A stretch of 28,028 nt of DNA from an uncultured Collinsella sp. (GCA_900544235.1 UQUL01000027.1:1-28028), one strand, 5' to 3'; shown: positions 8,318 to 15,739, counted from the stretch's first letter. Notes: generated by a model not told the origin, from the sequence alone. Program-made: numbers and translations.

Positions 8318-9100
8318 ATGCTTACCAAACGTGTGATTCCCTGCCTGGACGTCAAGGACGGCCGTGTGGTCAAGGGTGTCAACTTTGTGAGCTTGCGCGA
8401 TGCGGGCGATCCGGTAGAGCTGGCGCGCGCCTACGACCGCGAGGGTGCGGACGAGGTCGTCTTTCTGGACATTACCGCCACGAGCGATAACCGTGCGACG
8501 ACTATCGAGATGGCGGCGCATGCGGCCGAGGAGCTCGCCATTCCCTATACCGTGGGCGGCGGCTTTCGCGACCTGGCGGGCATGCGCACCATGGTTGCCG
8601 CCGGTGCTGACAAGGTGTCGCTCAACTCTGCCGCCGTGCGCGACCCGTCGCTGATTAGCCAGGCTGCCGCGGCGTTTGGTAGCCAGGCCGTGGTCGTGGC
8701 GATCGATGCCAAGCGCGTCGGTTTGCCCGGCGCATCTGGTGCCGACAAGTGGGAGGTCTTCACGGCGGGCGGCCGCAACGCCACGGGCATCGACGCGGTG
8801 GCGTGGGCCGAGGAGGCGGCTCGTCGCGGCGCCGGCGAGATCTTGCTTACCAGCATGGATCGCGACGGCACCAAGGCCGGCTTTGACCTGGCGCTCACCC
8901 GCGCCGTGGCACGTGCGGTGCCGATTCCGGTGATTGCGAGCGGCGGCGTGGGCACGCTCGAACATTTTGCCGAGGGCGTGATCGAGGGCGAGGCCGATGC
9001 CGTGCTGGCGGCGAGCGTCTTTCACTTTGGGACGTTCAGCATTCGCGAAGTCAAAGAGTATATGGCCTCTCAAGGTATTCCTGTGAGGTTGGACTTCTAA
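8318..9100 (+). CDS. hisF: Imidazole glycerol phosphate synthase, cyclase subunit
   Basis: 260 residues, a (beta/alpha)8 barrel that uses ammonia from HisH to turn PRFAR into imidazoleglycerol phosphate and AICAR. The catalytic pair Asp11 (RVIPCLDVKDGRVVKG) and Asp130 (VVVAIDAKR) is conserved. Further family blocks are VNFVSLRDAGDPVE (21-34), YTVGGGFR (77-84) and IASGGVGT near residue 208. GGGGAGGAG at the end of hisA provides the ribosome site. It is followed by a 153-base non-coding gap with a large hairpin, so hisI and hisE may be expressed at a different level. Confidence 0.97.
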   Translation: MLTKRVIPCLDVKDGRVVKGVNFVSLRDAGDPVELARAYDREGADEVVFLDITATSDNRATTIEMAAHAAEELAIPYTVGGGFRDLAGMRTMVAAGADKVSLNSAAVRDPSLISQAAAAFGSQAVVVAIDAKRVGLPGASGADKWEVFTAGGRNATGIDAVAWAEEAARRGAGEILLTSMDRDGTKAGFDLALTRAVARAVPIPVIASGGVGTLEHFAEGVIEGEADAVLAASVFHFGTFSIREVKEYMASQGIPVRLDF

Positions 9101-9125
9101 TGCTGCGGGCTTCGCTGCGGCTTGC

Positions 9126-9211
9126 CCAGGCACCGCATCTTGCCGCTTAAACCGTCGCTCGCGTACCAAAGTACGCGTCGCTCCTCTTTCGCGGCAACCT
9201 GCGGCACCTGG
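9126..9211. repeat. Long imperfect hairpin between hisF and hisI
   Basis: Nested inverted arms: CCAGGCACCGC (9126-9136) against GCGGCACCTGG (9201-9211), TGCCGC against GCGGCA, and a perfect centre GCGTAC-CAAA-GTACGC (9161-9176). The whole unit is 86 bases. No T-run follows, so it does not look like an intrinsic terminator; it could be a processing/stability element or an inserted palindromic repeat. Confidence 0.6.
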
Positions 9212-9253
9212 ACAACCCTCGCCGACCGGCGATGTTTAAATTGGGGAATTGAA

Positions 9254-9583
9254 ATGAGAGAAATTACTACTCCAGCGGATCTTAAATACGACGCCAAAGG
9301 ATTGATTCCTTGTGTTGTTCAGCAGTATGACACCGGCGAGGTGCTTATGGTTGCTTGGATGAACGAGGAGTCGGTGGGGCTGACGCTCAAGACCGGTACC
9401 ACGTGGTTTTGGAGCCGCAGCCGTCAGGAGCTCTGGAACAAGGGCGCGACGAGCGGCAATATGCAAGAGGTCAAGGAGCTCTGGGCCGACTGCGATAGCG
9501 ATACGCTGCTGGTCAAGGTCGACTCGCCGGGTCCGGCCTGCCATACCGGCAACCGTACCTGCTTCTTTAAAAAACTCGCGTAG
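9254..9583 (+). CDS. hisI: Phosphoribosyl-AMP cyclohydrolase
   Basis: 109 residues from the ATG at 9254, after a GGGGA ribosome site at 9243-9247. The frame is open further upstream, but that part runs through the hairpin and lacks family similarity. The enzyme opens the adenine ring of PR-AMP at a zinc/magnesium site. Metal residues are seen in WADCDSDTLLVKV (Asp-rich motif) and in the Cys pair of PACHTGNRTCF; WFWSRSRQELWNKGATSG is the substrate block. It is monofunctional: HisE is a separate gene 45 bases downstream. Confidence 0.96.
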   Translation: MREITTPADLKYDAKGLIPCVVQQYDTGEVLMVAWMNEESVGLTLKTGTTWFWSRSRQELWNKGATSGNMQEVKELWADCDSDTLLVKVDSPGPACHTGNRTCFFKKLA

Positions 9584-9628
9584 GGCGGGCGCTCGATTAG
9601 ACGCTCGGCCACCAGAAAGGATTGAACC

Positions 9629-9946
9629 ATGGGTGTTCGCACCGCAAACGTTCAGGATGGAAATATCGGTGAGACGCTGACAGGTCTGGCCGAGGTGATT
9701 CACGGTCGTCGCGATGCGTCGCCACAGGAGAGCTACACCGCTCGTCTGTTGACCGACGTCGAGGACGAGCTGCTCAAGAAGCTTGCCGAGGAGGCGAGCG
9801 AGGTCATCATGGCCTGCAAGGATAACGACCACGATCACATTCGCTATGAGGCCGGCGACCTGGTCTACCACTTGCTCGTGACGCTTGAGCGCTACGGCAT
9901 CACCCTCGACGAGTTGGCCGGCGAACTCAACGCCCGCCGCCACTAG
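9629..9946 (+). CDS. hisE: Phosphoribosyl-ATP pyrophosphatase
   Basis: 105 residues, an all-alpha MazG-superfamily enzyme that hydrolyses PR-ATP to PR-AMP and pyrophosphate, the second step of histidine synthesis. The metal-binding pattern EDELLKKLAEEASEVIMA followed by YEAGDLVYHLLVTL is intact. AGAAAGG at 9614-9620 is the ribosome site. It is the last gene of the his operon; palindromic repeats follow before the convergent histidinol-phosphatase gene. Confidence 0.96.
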   Translation: MGVRTANVQDGNIGETLTGLAEVIHGRRDASPQESYTARLLTDVEDELLKKLAEEASEVIMACKDNDHDHIRYEAGDLVYHLLVTLERYGITLDELAGELNARRH

Positions 9947-9953
9947 TCAAGCT

Positions 9954-10019
9954 TTTGGTGCAAGGGGGACAGGATATTTTGTACCAAATGATCCGTTTTC
10001 CTCCGTCCCCAACGGATCA
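9954..10019. repeat. Tandem hairpins downstream of hisE
   Basis: Hairpin 1: TTTGGTGCAA (9954-9963) with TTGTACCAAA (9979-9988), 9 of 10 pairs, loop GGGGGACAGGATATT. Hairpin 2: TGATCCGTT (9989-9997) with AACGGATCA (10011-10019), perfect, loop TTCCTCCGTCCCC. The loops carry complementary GGGGAC and GTCCCC. They lie between convergent hisE and the phosphatase gene and could act in 3'-end formation. Confidence 0.55.
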
Positions 10020-10024
10020 AATTG

Positions 10025-10094
10025 AAGTTGCGGTGGAATAGTTCTTGTTTGATGATCTTAGGGCTATAAACAGGAACTATTTCACCGCAACTTA
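10025..10094. repeat. 70-bp palindromic repeat, copy 1
   Basis: Arms AAGTTGCGGTGGAATAGTTC and its near-complement ending ACCGCAACTTA, separated by about 25 bases. It belongs to a three-copy family in this window (see 16747 and 18305). It lies between the convergent ends of hisE and the histidinol-phosphatase gene. Confidence 0.85.
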
Positions 10095-10105
10095 TAAAGG
10101 GATGG

Positions 10106-11017
10106 CTAGGCGAGGGGCGTGGACTCCCATTCTCCGGTGGCGTGAGGGATGTCGAAGGTTCGGTAGCCGCAGTCGTAGGCGTGGGCCTGGGCCTCGCGGA
10201 TGTTCCAGCAGATATCGCAGGCGCGGTGCGCGTCCGAGCCAAAGGTAATGGGCACCTCGGCATGGGCAAAGCAACGCAACAGCCCGGTCGCGGGATAGTA
10301 GTCGTCCAAGCCCTTGCGCGGTGCGGCGGTCGAGACCTCAACGCGCCGACCCGTGTCGCGTGCGCATTCGGCCATCTGCTCCCAGAACGGCGCGGGATCA
10401 AAATCGGGCGCAAAGCCTTCCTTCGAAAAGCGCATGATCAGGTCGGGATGAGCCATCATGTCAAAGTTGAGCGGGCTTTCGCAGGCGCGGCACCAGTCAT
10501 CGACATAGCGCTCCCACACGCCGTGCACGCCCAGGTTTTCCCAAACGTGCAGGTCGGTGTCGTCGTCGATCCAGCCGCAAAGGGAATCGGGTGTATCGGG
10601 GCGAGCGACGTTTTCCGTTCCCGCCGTACCCGCGGCGCCGGCCATGATATCGCCTGGGTTGCCAATCCAATGCACACTGCCCAGGCGCACGACGGCGCCC
10701 CGGGACCAGCGCTCAACCAAAGGCTCGCAGCCCTCGTACCAATCGCATTCAAAGCCATAGATAAGCTCGAGCTCCGACGCGATCTGCGCGGCAAGCTTGC
10801 GGGCATCCTCAAAAGCCAGACGATGTGCCGGCAGGTCGCCCTCGACAACCTGCACCTCGCAGTTGGCATCCATGCTGGCGGGTAAGGTGAGGTGGTCGGT
10901 CGAGACCATGATCCGGCAGCCAGCGGCCGCGGCAGCGCGGACGTTTTCCTCAAACGAGGCATGTCCGTCCGAAAACGAGGTGTGGGTGTGGCAATCGACC
11001 AGCGGGCAAGCAGACAT
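10106..11017 (-). CDS. PHP-domain histidinol-phosphatase
   Basis: 303 residues; ATG preceded on this strand by AAGGAG with a five-base gap. It has all PHP metal motifs in order: DCHTHTSFSDGH (His10, His12, Asp17), STDH (His42), YGFECDW (Glu90), GSVHW (His116), MMAHPDLI (His190) and FGSDAH (Asp262, His264). The GSVHW and AHPDLI blocks are typical of HisK/HisJ-type histidinol-phosphatases, which form histidinol from histidinol phosphate. No other phosphatase candidate lies in the his cluster and HisB is monofunctional, so this gene probably supplies the missing step. It is convergent to the operon with its own expression signals. A general PHP phosphoesterase is the alternative. Confidence 0.85.
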   Translation of the reverse strand: MSACPLVDCHTHTSFSDGHASFEENVRAAAAAGCRIMVSTDHLTLPASMDANCEVQVVEGDLPAHRLAFEDARKLAAQIASELELIYGFECDWYEGCEPLVERWSRGAVVRLGSVHWIGNPGDIMAGAAGTAGTENVARPDTPDSLCGWIDDDTDLHVWENLGVHGVWERYVDDWCRACESPLNFDMMAHPDLIMRFSKEGFAPDFDPAPFWEQMAECARDTGRRVEVSTAAPRKGLDDYYPATGLLRCFAHAEVPITFGSDAHRACDICWNIREAQAHAYDCGYRTFDIPHATGEWESTPLA

Positions 11018-11147
11018 GGCAGCTCCTTTGCGTCAAGCGAATCCGCTTCATTGTAATGGCGCAGCTCTCAACACGCCGGACACGCCGGGGGTCGAAATCG
11101 ATTGGAAAGGCTGCGCGACGCGCGGTGCGGCCTCGCTTGCGCTCTCA

Positions 11148-11212
11148 AAACATGTACATCAGCCTCCAAAAGCTGCAGAAAATGACATGTTTGGAGGCTG
11201 ATGTACATGTTT
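11148..11212. repeat. Perfect 23-bp inverted repeat
   Basis: The left arm 11148-11170 (begins AAACATGTACATCAGCC) is the exact complement of the right arm 11190-11212, with a 19-base loop. It sits in the roughly 300-base gap between two divergently transcribed genes, where a terminator would not be expected. No open frame or target duplication is obvious beside it. Confidence 0.85.
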
Positions 11213-11318
11213 GGATAGGGGCGAGGGCGGCGGCGGACGAAAGTCACGCCTGTGCCACGTCCGATGTGCTAGCGTTTGGATGAACAAAACGAGCCCGTGC
11301 GGAAAGGAGTCGGACCGT

Positions 11319-11804
11319 ATGCCATGCGATAGCACATCCCCGCTGTCCCGCGAGACCGATGCACCCGAAACCATCGTCAAGTTGGAATGCGATATCGACG
11401 ACGCATCGCCCGAGGTGCTCGCCTACGCTGCCGACCGCCTGCGCGAGGCGGGTGCGCGCGAGGTGCACTGGCTGCCCCTCTACTGCAAAAAAGGCCGCCC
11501 CGGTTGGCAGCTGCAGGTGATCTGCTCGCACGAGGATATCGAACGCCTGCAGACGATTATCTTTTTGGAAACCACGACCAACGGCATTCGTCGCCAGGTC
11601 ATGGAGCGCGTTTGCCTGCCACGCCGCTTTGAGCGCGTAACGACGCCATGGGGCGAGGTATCCGTCAAGGTGGCCACCCTACCCGACGGCAGTGAGCGCG
11701 CGGCGCCCGAGTACGAGGACTGCGCCCGCCTTGCCCGCGAGCACAATGTGCCGCTCCAACGCGTGATGCAGGCGGCCCAGAGCGCGGCACTGCGATTTGA
11801 GTAA
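11319..11804 (+). CDS. Stand-alone LarC C-terminal domain (nickel-pincer cofactor protein)
   Basis: 161 residues from the ATG at 11319, chosen because AAGGAG lies at 11304-11309; an ATG at 11280 has no ribosome site. The sequence matches the C-terminal half of LarC (DUF111): VKLECDIDDASPEVLAYAADRL (20-41), REVHWLPLYCKKGRPGWQLQVIC (47-69), IIFLETTTNGIR (80-91), VKVATLPDGS and APEYEDCARLARE (129-141). LarC inserts nickel into the pyridinium bisthiocarboxylate cofactor of lactate racemase-like enzymes; its C-terminal part is the CTP-binding domain. The N-terminal half, LarB and LarE are not in this window. Some bacteria make LarC as two pieces (LarC1/LarC2), so this may be a separate LarC2 subunit or a repurposed paralogue. 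Confidence 0.8.
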   Translation: MPCDSTSPLSRETDAPETIVKLECDIDDASPEVLAYAADRLREAGAREVHWLPLYCKKGRPGWQLQVICSHEDIERLQTIIFLETTTNGIRRQVMERVCLPRRFERVTTPWGEVSVKVATLPDGSERAAPEYEDCARLAREHNVPLQRVMQAAQSAALRFE

Positions 11805-11859
11805 CGCGGCCGGCGGCACGCCACGCCCAGCTCCATCAACCCCACCCGAAAGGACCACC

Positions 11860-12408
11860 ATGAAATACCTCATCGCTTCCGACATCCACGGCTCGGCATA
11901 CTGGACCGAGCGCCTCTGCGCCGCCATTGAGTCCGAGCAGCCCGACCGCATCGTCCTGCTGGGCGACCTGCTTTATCACGGTCCGCGCAACGACCTGCCG
12001 CGCGACTATGCTCCCAAGCGCGTGATTCCGCTGCTCAACGCCCTAGCCGACCGCATCATCGCGGTGCGCGGCAACTGCGACGCCGAGGTCGACCAGATGG
12101 TCCTCGACTTCCCCGTCATGGCCGACTACGCCACGCTGTTTGACGAGACCGGCCGCGAGCTGTTCCTGACGCACGGCCATGTCTTTGGCGCCGGTATGCA
12201 CAACAGCGTCGACCACGCGCCCGCGCTGCCCGAGGGCTCCGCGCTCGTCTACGGCCACACGCACATCAAGGTCAACGAGGAAAGCGCCGCGCACCCGGGC
12301 CTGTGGCTCTTCAACCCCGGCAGCGTGAGCATTCCCAAGGACGGCTCGCACAGCTACGGCATCTACGAGGGCGGCGCGTTCCGCCACGTGATCCTGGAGG
12401 AGGACTAA
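11860..12408 (+). CDS. YfcE-type metallophosphodiesterase
   Basis: 182 residues from the ATG at 11860, with GAAAGGA at 11848-11854. The calcineurin-like metal motifs are complete and in order: SDIHGS (Asp8, His10), LLGDLLYHGPRND (Asp36), VRGNCD (Asn72), LTHGHVF (His105) and YGHTHI (His133, His135). GDLLYHGPRNDLPRDY and NPGSVSIPKDG are hallmarks of the E. coli YfcE family, which hydrolyses phosphodiesters with manganese; the physiological substrate is not settled. Two bases separate it from mazG and it follows the LarC-like gene by 55 bases, so the three may form one transcript. Confidence 0.85.
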   Translation: MKYLIASDIHGSAYWTERLCAAIESEQPDRIVLLGDLLYHGPRNDLPRDYAPKRVIPLLNALADRIIAVRGNCDAEVDQMVLDFPVMADYATLFDETGRELFLTHGHVFGAGMHNSVDHAPALPEGSALVYGHTHIKVNEESAAHPGLWLFNPGSVSIPKDGSHSYGIYEGGAFRHVILEED

Positions 12409-12410
12409 CC

Positions 12411-13271
12411 ATGGCGCAGCATATGGCTCAGCAAAATGCCGAGGGCTCGCGCGATCTGTCCACGCTGATAGACGCGTCGGCCGAGCTGCAGCATCTGGTG
12501 CAGACCATCTGGCGTCTGCGTCAGCCCGATGGCTGCCCGTGGGACCGCGAGCAGACGCACCGTAGCATTGGCAAGAACATGATCGAGGAAGCCTACGAGG
12601 CGCTCGACTGCATCGAGACGGATGACGCGGTTCACCTGCGCGAGGAGCTGGGTGACGTGCTCATGCAGGTAGTGCTGCATGCGCAGATTGCGGCCGACGT
12701 CGGCGAGTTTACGCTGGCCGACGTGGCGCGCGATATCGACGCCAAGCTCATCCGTCGCCACCCGCACGTGTTTGGCGATGCGGATGCCGAGAGCTCCGAC
12801 GAGGTGCTCAAGATTTGGGACGAGGTCAAGCTTGCCGAGAAGGCCGCCAAGGACAAGGCCGTGGCGGCGGGCGAGGCCGCGCCCGAGGGCCTGCTCGATG
12901 GTGTGCCCACGCATCTGCCGGCGCTGATGCAGGCGCAGAAGGTGTCGCGCAAGGCGGCTGCCGTGGGCTTTGAGTGGGAGACGGTCCAGGACGTGTGGGA
13001 CGAGGTCGCCGAGGAGCGTGCCGAGTTTGAGGCCGAGGCCCCTGGCTCGCCCGAGCGCGAAATGGAGTTTGGCGATCTGCTCTTTGCCCTGGTCAACGTT
13101 GCACGCAAAGAGGGCATTGACGCCGAGAGTGCCCTTCGTGCCAGCACGGCAAAGTTCCGCCGCCGCTGGGCCGCGATGGAGCGGATGGCGGCCGATGCTC
13201 ACGTGGATCTTGCCGAGCTTTCGACCCACGGCCTCAACGACCTGTGGGATGCCGCAAAGGCGGAGGAGTAA
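12411..13271 (+). CDS. mazG: MazG nucleoside triphosphate pyrophosphohydrolase
   Basis: 286 residues from the ATG at 12411; GGAGGAGGA at the end of the preceding gene is the ribosome site. Two MazG repeats are present. The first has CPWDREQTH (42-50), the EExxE motif at 59-63 and EELGDVLMQVVLHA (78-91). The second has EVAEERAEFE (198-207) and EMEFGDLLFALVNVARK (217-233). The enzyme hydrolyses nucleoside triphosphates, including damaged or non-canonical ones, to monophosphate and pyrophosphate, and in some bacteria tunes the starvation response. A terminator follows directly, so this is the last gene of its transcript. Confidence 0.95.
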   Translation: MAQHMAQQNAEGSRDLSTLIDASAELQHLVQTIWRLRQPDGCPWDREQTHRSIGKNMIEEAYEALDCIETDDAVHLREELGDVLMQVVLHAQIAADVGEFTLADVARDIDAKLIRRHPHVFGDADAESSDEVLKIWDEVKLAEKAAKDKAVAAGEAAPEGLLDGVPTHLPALMQAQKVSRKAAAVGFEWETVQDVWDEVAEERAEFEAEAPGSPEREMEFGDLLFALVNVARKEGIDAESALRASTAKFRRRWAAMERMAADAHVDLAELSTHGLNDLWDAAKAEE

Positions 13272-13275
13272 GACT

Positions 13276-13321
13276 GCGGGAACGACGGGCTGACACGCTT
13301 CATCGTTCCCGCTAAATTTTT
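13276..13321 (+). terminator. Intrinsic terminator after mazG
   Basis: GCGGGAACGA (13276-13285) pairs perfectly with TCGTTCCCGC (13303-13312), followed by TAAATTTTTT. A strong rho-independent terminator five bases after the mazG stop. Confidence 0.88.
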
Positions 13322-13355
13322 CGAAAATCAAGTGTATCCCTCGGCTAACTTAGGG

Positions 13356-13361
13356 CATAAT
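13356..13361 (+). promoter_or_regulatory. Likely -10 box of the enolase promoter
   Basis: CATAAT lies in an AT-richer stretch about 100 bases before the eno start, just after the mazG terminator. The -35 region (around 13333-13338) is a poor match to TTGACA. It implies a 5' leader of about 95 bases. Confidence 0.42.
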
Positions 13362-13463
13362 GCAAAAAGTGCGACATGGCTAACTTATGAACCTGCGCGC
13401 CTCTACAGCGTGCAAGCCGCGTCGCCAAGCATTCAACCCGTTTCCAAGTGAGAGGGAGACAAC

Positions 13464-14753
13464 ATGAGCGATATTTTGGACGTCTACGGTCGCGAGGTGC
13501 TCGACAGCCGCGGCAATCCCACCGTCGAGGTCGAGGTCGTGCTCGAGGACGGCAGCTTTGGCCGCGCAATGGTGCCTTCGGGTGCTTCGACCGGCGCCTT
13601 TGAGGCCTGCGAGCTGCGCGATGGCGACAAGGGCCGCTACCTGGGCAAGGGTGTTTTGCAGGCCGTCGAGCACGTCAACAACGAGTGCGCTAACGCCGTC
13701 GTGGGCCTCGACGCCTTCGATCAGCGCGCCGTCGATGCCGCGCTGATTGCCGCGGACGGTACCCCCAACAAGACCAAGCTCGGTGCCAACGCCATCCTGG
13801 GCGTGTCGCTGGCCGTCGCCCGCGCCGCTGCCGAGTCGGCGGGCCTGTCACTGTACCAGTACCTGGGCGGCGTCAACGCCCACCTGCTGCCCACGCCCAT
13901 GATGAACATCCTCAACGGCGGCGTGCATGCCGACAATAACGTTGACTTCCAGGAGTTTATGATCATGCCGGTGGGCGCCCCGAGCTTTGCCGGGGGCCTG
14001 CGTTGGTGCGCCGAAGTCTACCACACCCTCAAGGGCGTGCTGCACGAGGCCGGCCTGGGCGGCGGCGTGGGCGACGAGGGCGGCTTTGCGCCCAACCTCA
14101 AGACCAATGCCGAGCCGTTCGAGTACATCACCAAGGCCGTGGAGAAAGCCGGCTTTAAGCCCGGCGTCGACTTCATGTACGCCATGGACCCGGCCTCGAC
14201 CGAGTTCTACAACGCCGAGACCGGCATGTACGAGCTCAAGGGCGAGGGTGTTGAGTACACGAGTGCCCAGATGGTCGATTACTGGGAGAAGCTCGTCGAC
14301 ACCTATCCCATCATCTCCATCGAGGACGGCATGGCCGAGGAGGACTGGGACGGCTGGGTCGAGCTTACCCGTCGCATTGGCAACAAGGTGCAGCTGGTGG
14401 GCGACGACCTGTTCGTCACCAACACCGAGCGCCTCAAGAAGGGCATCGAGCTGGGTGCCGCCAACGCGATCCTGGTCAAGGTCAACCAGATCGGCACGCT
14501 CACCGAGTCGCTCGAGGCCATCGAGACTGCCAAGGAGGCCGGTTACGCTTGCATCGTGAGCCACCGCTCCGGCGAGACCGAGGACTCCACGATCGCCGAC
14601 TTGGTCGTGGGCGTCAACGCCGGTCAGATTAAGTCGGGCGCCCCGTGCCGCAGCGACCGTATCGCCAAGTACAACCAGCTCATCCGTATCGAGGACGAGC
14701 TCGAGGGCAGCGCGCGCTACGCCGGCAAGGCCGCGTTCTACAACATTCGCTAG
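13464..14753 (+). CDS. eno: Enolase
   Basis: 429 residues, the standard bacterial length, with GAGGGAG just before ATG. It interconverts 2-phosphoglycerate and phosphoenolpyruvate in glycolysis. Metal ligands Asp241 (AMDPASTEFY), Glu287 (SIEDGM) and Asp314 (LVGDDLFVTN) are intact. The catalytic pair is Lys339 in ILVKVNQIGTLTES and Glu205 in GVGDEGGFAPNL. The C-terminal signature SHRSGETEDSTIADL is present. Like many enolases it may also be surface exposed, but nothing in the sequence shows that. It has its own promoter and terminator, so it is probably monocistronic. Confidence 0.98.
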   Translation: MSDILDVYGREVLDSRGNPTVEVEVVLEDGSFGRAMVPSGASTGAFEACELRDGDKGRYLGKGVLQAVEHVNNECANAVVGLDAFDQRAVDAALIAADGTPNKTKLGANAILGVSLAVARAAAESAGLSLYQYLGGVNAHLLPTPMMNILNGGVHADNNVDFQEFMIMPVGAPSFAGGLRWCAEVYHTLKGVLHEAGLGGGVGDEGGFAPNLKTNAEPFEYITKAVEKAGFKPGVDFMYAMDPASTEFYNAETGMYELKGEGVEYTSAQMVDYWEKLVDTYPIISIEDGMAEEDWDGWVELTRRIGNKVQLVGDDLFVTNTERLKKGIELGAANAILVKVNQIGTLTESLEAIETAKEAGYACIVSHRSGETEDSTIADLVVGVNAGQIKSGAPCRSDRIAKYNQLIRIEDELEGSARYAGKAAFYNIR

Positions 14754-14825
14754 GCAAACGGCGTGCGCGGGGCGGGGCTGACTCGGATTCGCCTCGCTCC
14801 CGCCGGGCGCTGTTGAGCACCATTG

Positions 14826-14857
14826 GGCGCTGGGCCATATGGCTCAGCGCCTTTTTT
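14826..14857 (+). terminator. Intrinsic terminator after eno
   Basis: GGCGCTGGGCC (14826-14836) pairs with GGCTCAGCGCC (14841-14851) around ATAT, with one internal mismatch, then TTTTTT. Confidence 0.9.
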
Positions 14858-14896
14858 ATGTCGAGCAAGGGCCGCCGAAGGCGTTGCGCGCGCTCG

Positions 14897-14905
14897 TGCT
14901 ATAAC
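14897..14905 (+). promoter_or_regulatory. Extended -10 promoter for the septum gene
   Basis: TG at 14897-14898, one base, then TATAAC at 14900-14905 form an extended -10 element between the eno terminator and the next start, 44 bases upstream of the ATG. No clear -35 box is visible, which is tolerated with TGn elements. Confidence 0.5.
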
Positions 14906-14948
14906 TAAAAGACTTAGCGCAAACAAACCTCAACCGCACAAGGCGCAC

Positions 14949-15719
14949 ATGGATCAGATTTACGACAACAGGTACTATTCCGCCGGTTCGCGTGAGCCGT
15001 CACCTCGCCGTGCGCGCACGGTGCAGCTCGGCGGGTCCGATTACGCCGGTGCCGACTGCTCCACGCAGCGACCGACAAGTGCCTCACACTCCCGTGCTCA
15101 AGTGAATACGTCGACGGACCGCCCGCTACGTTCGGTGCGCCCGGCGCACTCGGAGCATGCTCAGCGTTCCTCGGCTCAAACGCATGAAAAGCCGAGTAGG
15201 CCCTCGAACCGTCTTTCGGGCTCGGACTTCATGCATTACGCCAACGATAACGCGGTGGTCAAGGCAATCTACGACTTTACCCACGGTCCCCAGCGGGGGC
15301 TGTTTGTTGGCATTGTCGTCGCCCTGGCGCTTGTGAGCCTGTATTTCCCCGTGCGCGACCTGTATGTGGCAAAACGCTCGAGCGACATCTTGGCCAAGCA
15401 GGTCGAGATTCGCGAGCAATATAACGACGACCTGCAAAAAAGCGTCGACAAGCTGCTCTCGGAGGAGGGTATCAAGGACGCGGCATCCGAGGACCTGGGC
15501 CTGGTGATGCCCGGCGAGAAGAGGATTGAAGTGCAGGGCCTGGACGACGATTCGGATGCCTCGTCGAGCAAAAAGTCCTCAAACGCCAAGAAGGCCAGCG
15601 AAGTGGCCAAGGAAATCGAAGAAGTCGGTAAGGACGCGCCGTGGTACATCCAAGCGCTCGACATGCTGTTTGGGTTTAACGGCGTCGAGGGTCAGACGGT
15701 CGTGTCCAACGGCAAATAG
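14949..15719 (+). CDS. DivIC/FtsB-like septum formation initiator protein
   Basis: 256 residues from the ATG at 14949. The frame extends upstream, but that part overlaps the eno terminator. The ribosome site is weak (AAGG). Residues 1-115 are a hydrophilic cytoplasmic segment rich in Arg, Ser and His. One membrane helix follows (about 117-134, GLFVGIVVALALVSLYFP), then a coiled-coil stretch (140-173) and the family-typical GLVMPGEKRIEVQGL (184-198). A Ser/Lys/Ala-rich spacer leads to the C-terminus. DivIC/FtsB proteins bridge FtsL and FtsQ in the divisome with the coiled coil outside the membrane. Enolase, this protein and Ppx/GppA are neighbours in many Actinobacteria. The long N-terminal extension is unusual compared with about 100-residue FtsB. 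Confidence 0.85.
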   Translation: MDQIYDNRYYSAGSREPSPRRARTVQLGGSDYAGADCSTQRPTSASHSRAQVNTSTDRPLRSVRPAHSEHAQRSSAQTHEKPSRPSNRLSGSDFMHYANDNAVVKAIYDFTHGPQRGLFVGIVVALALVSLYFPVRDLYVAKRSSDILAKQVEIREQYNDDLQKSVDKLLSEEGIKDAASEDLGLVMPGEKRIEVQGLDDDSDASSSKKSSNAKKASEVAKEIEEVGKDAPWYIQALDMLFGFNGVEGQTVVSNGK

Positions 15720-15739
15720 CGCCCGGAGGGGAGCTCGCA

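Noticed and set aside
7523..9169. A 548-codon open frame on the minus strand across hisA and hisF
   Set aside because: Antisense to two conserved enzymes; low-complexity His/Arg/Ala content and no domain.
9122..9253. N-terminal extension of HisI
   Set aside because: The frame is open but runs through the hairpin, has no HisI similarity, and the ATG at 9254 gives the normal family length.
12303..12410. Upstream extension of MazG
   Set aside because: It overlaps the end of the YfcE-like gene out of frame and is Arg-rich; the ATG at 12411 has a strong ribosome site.
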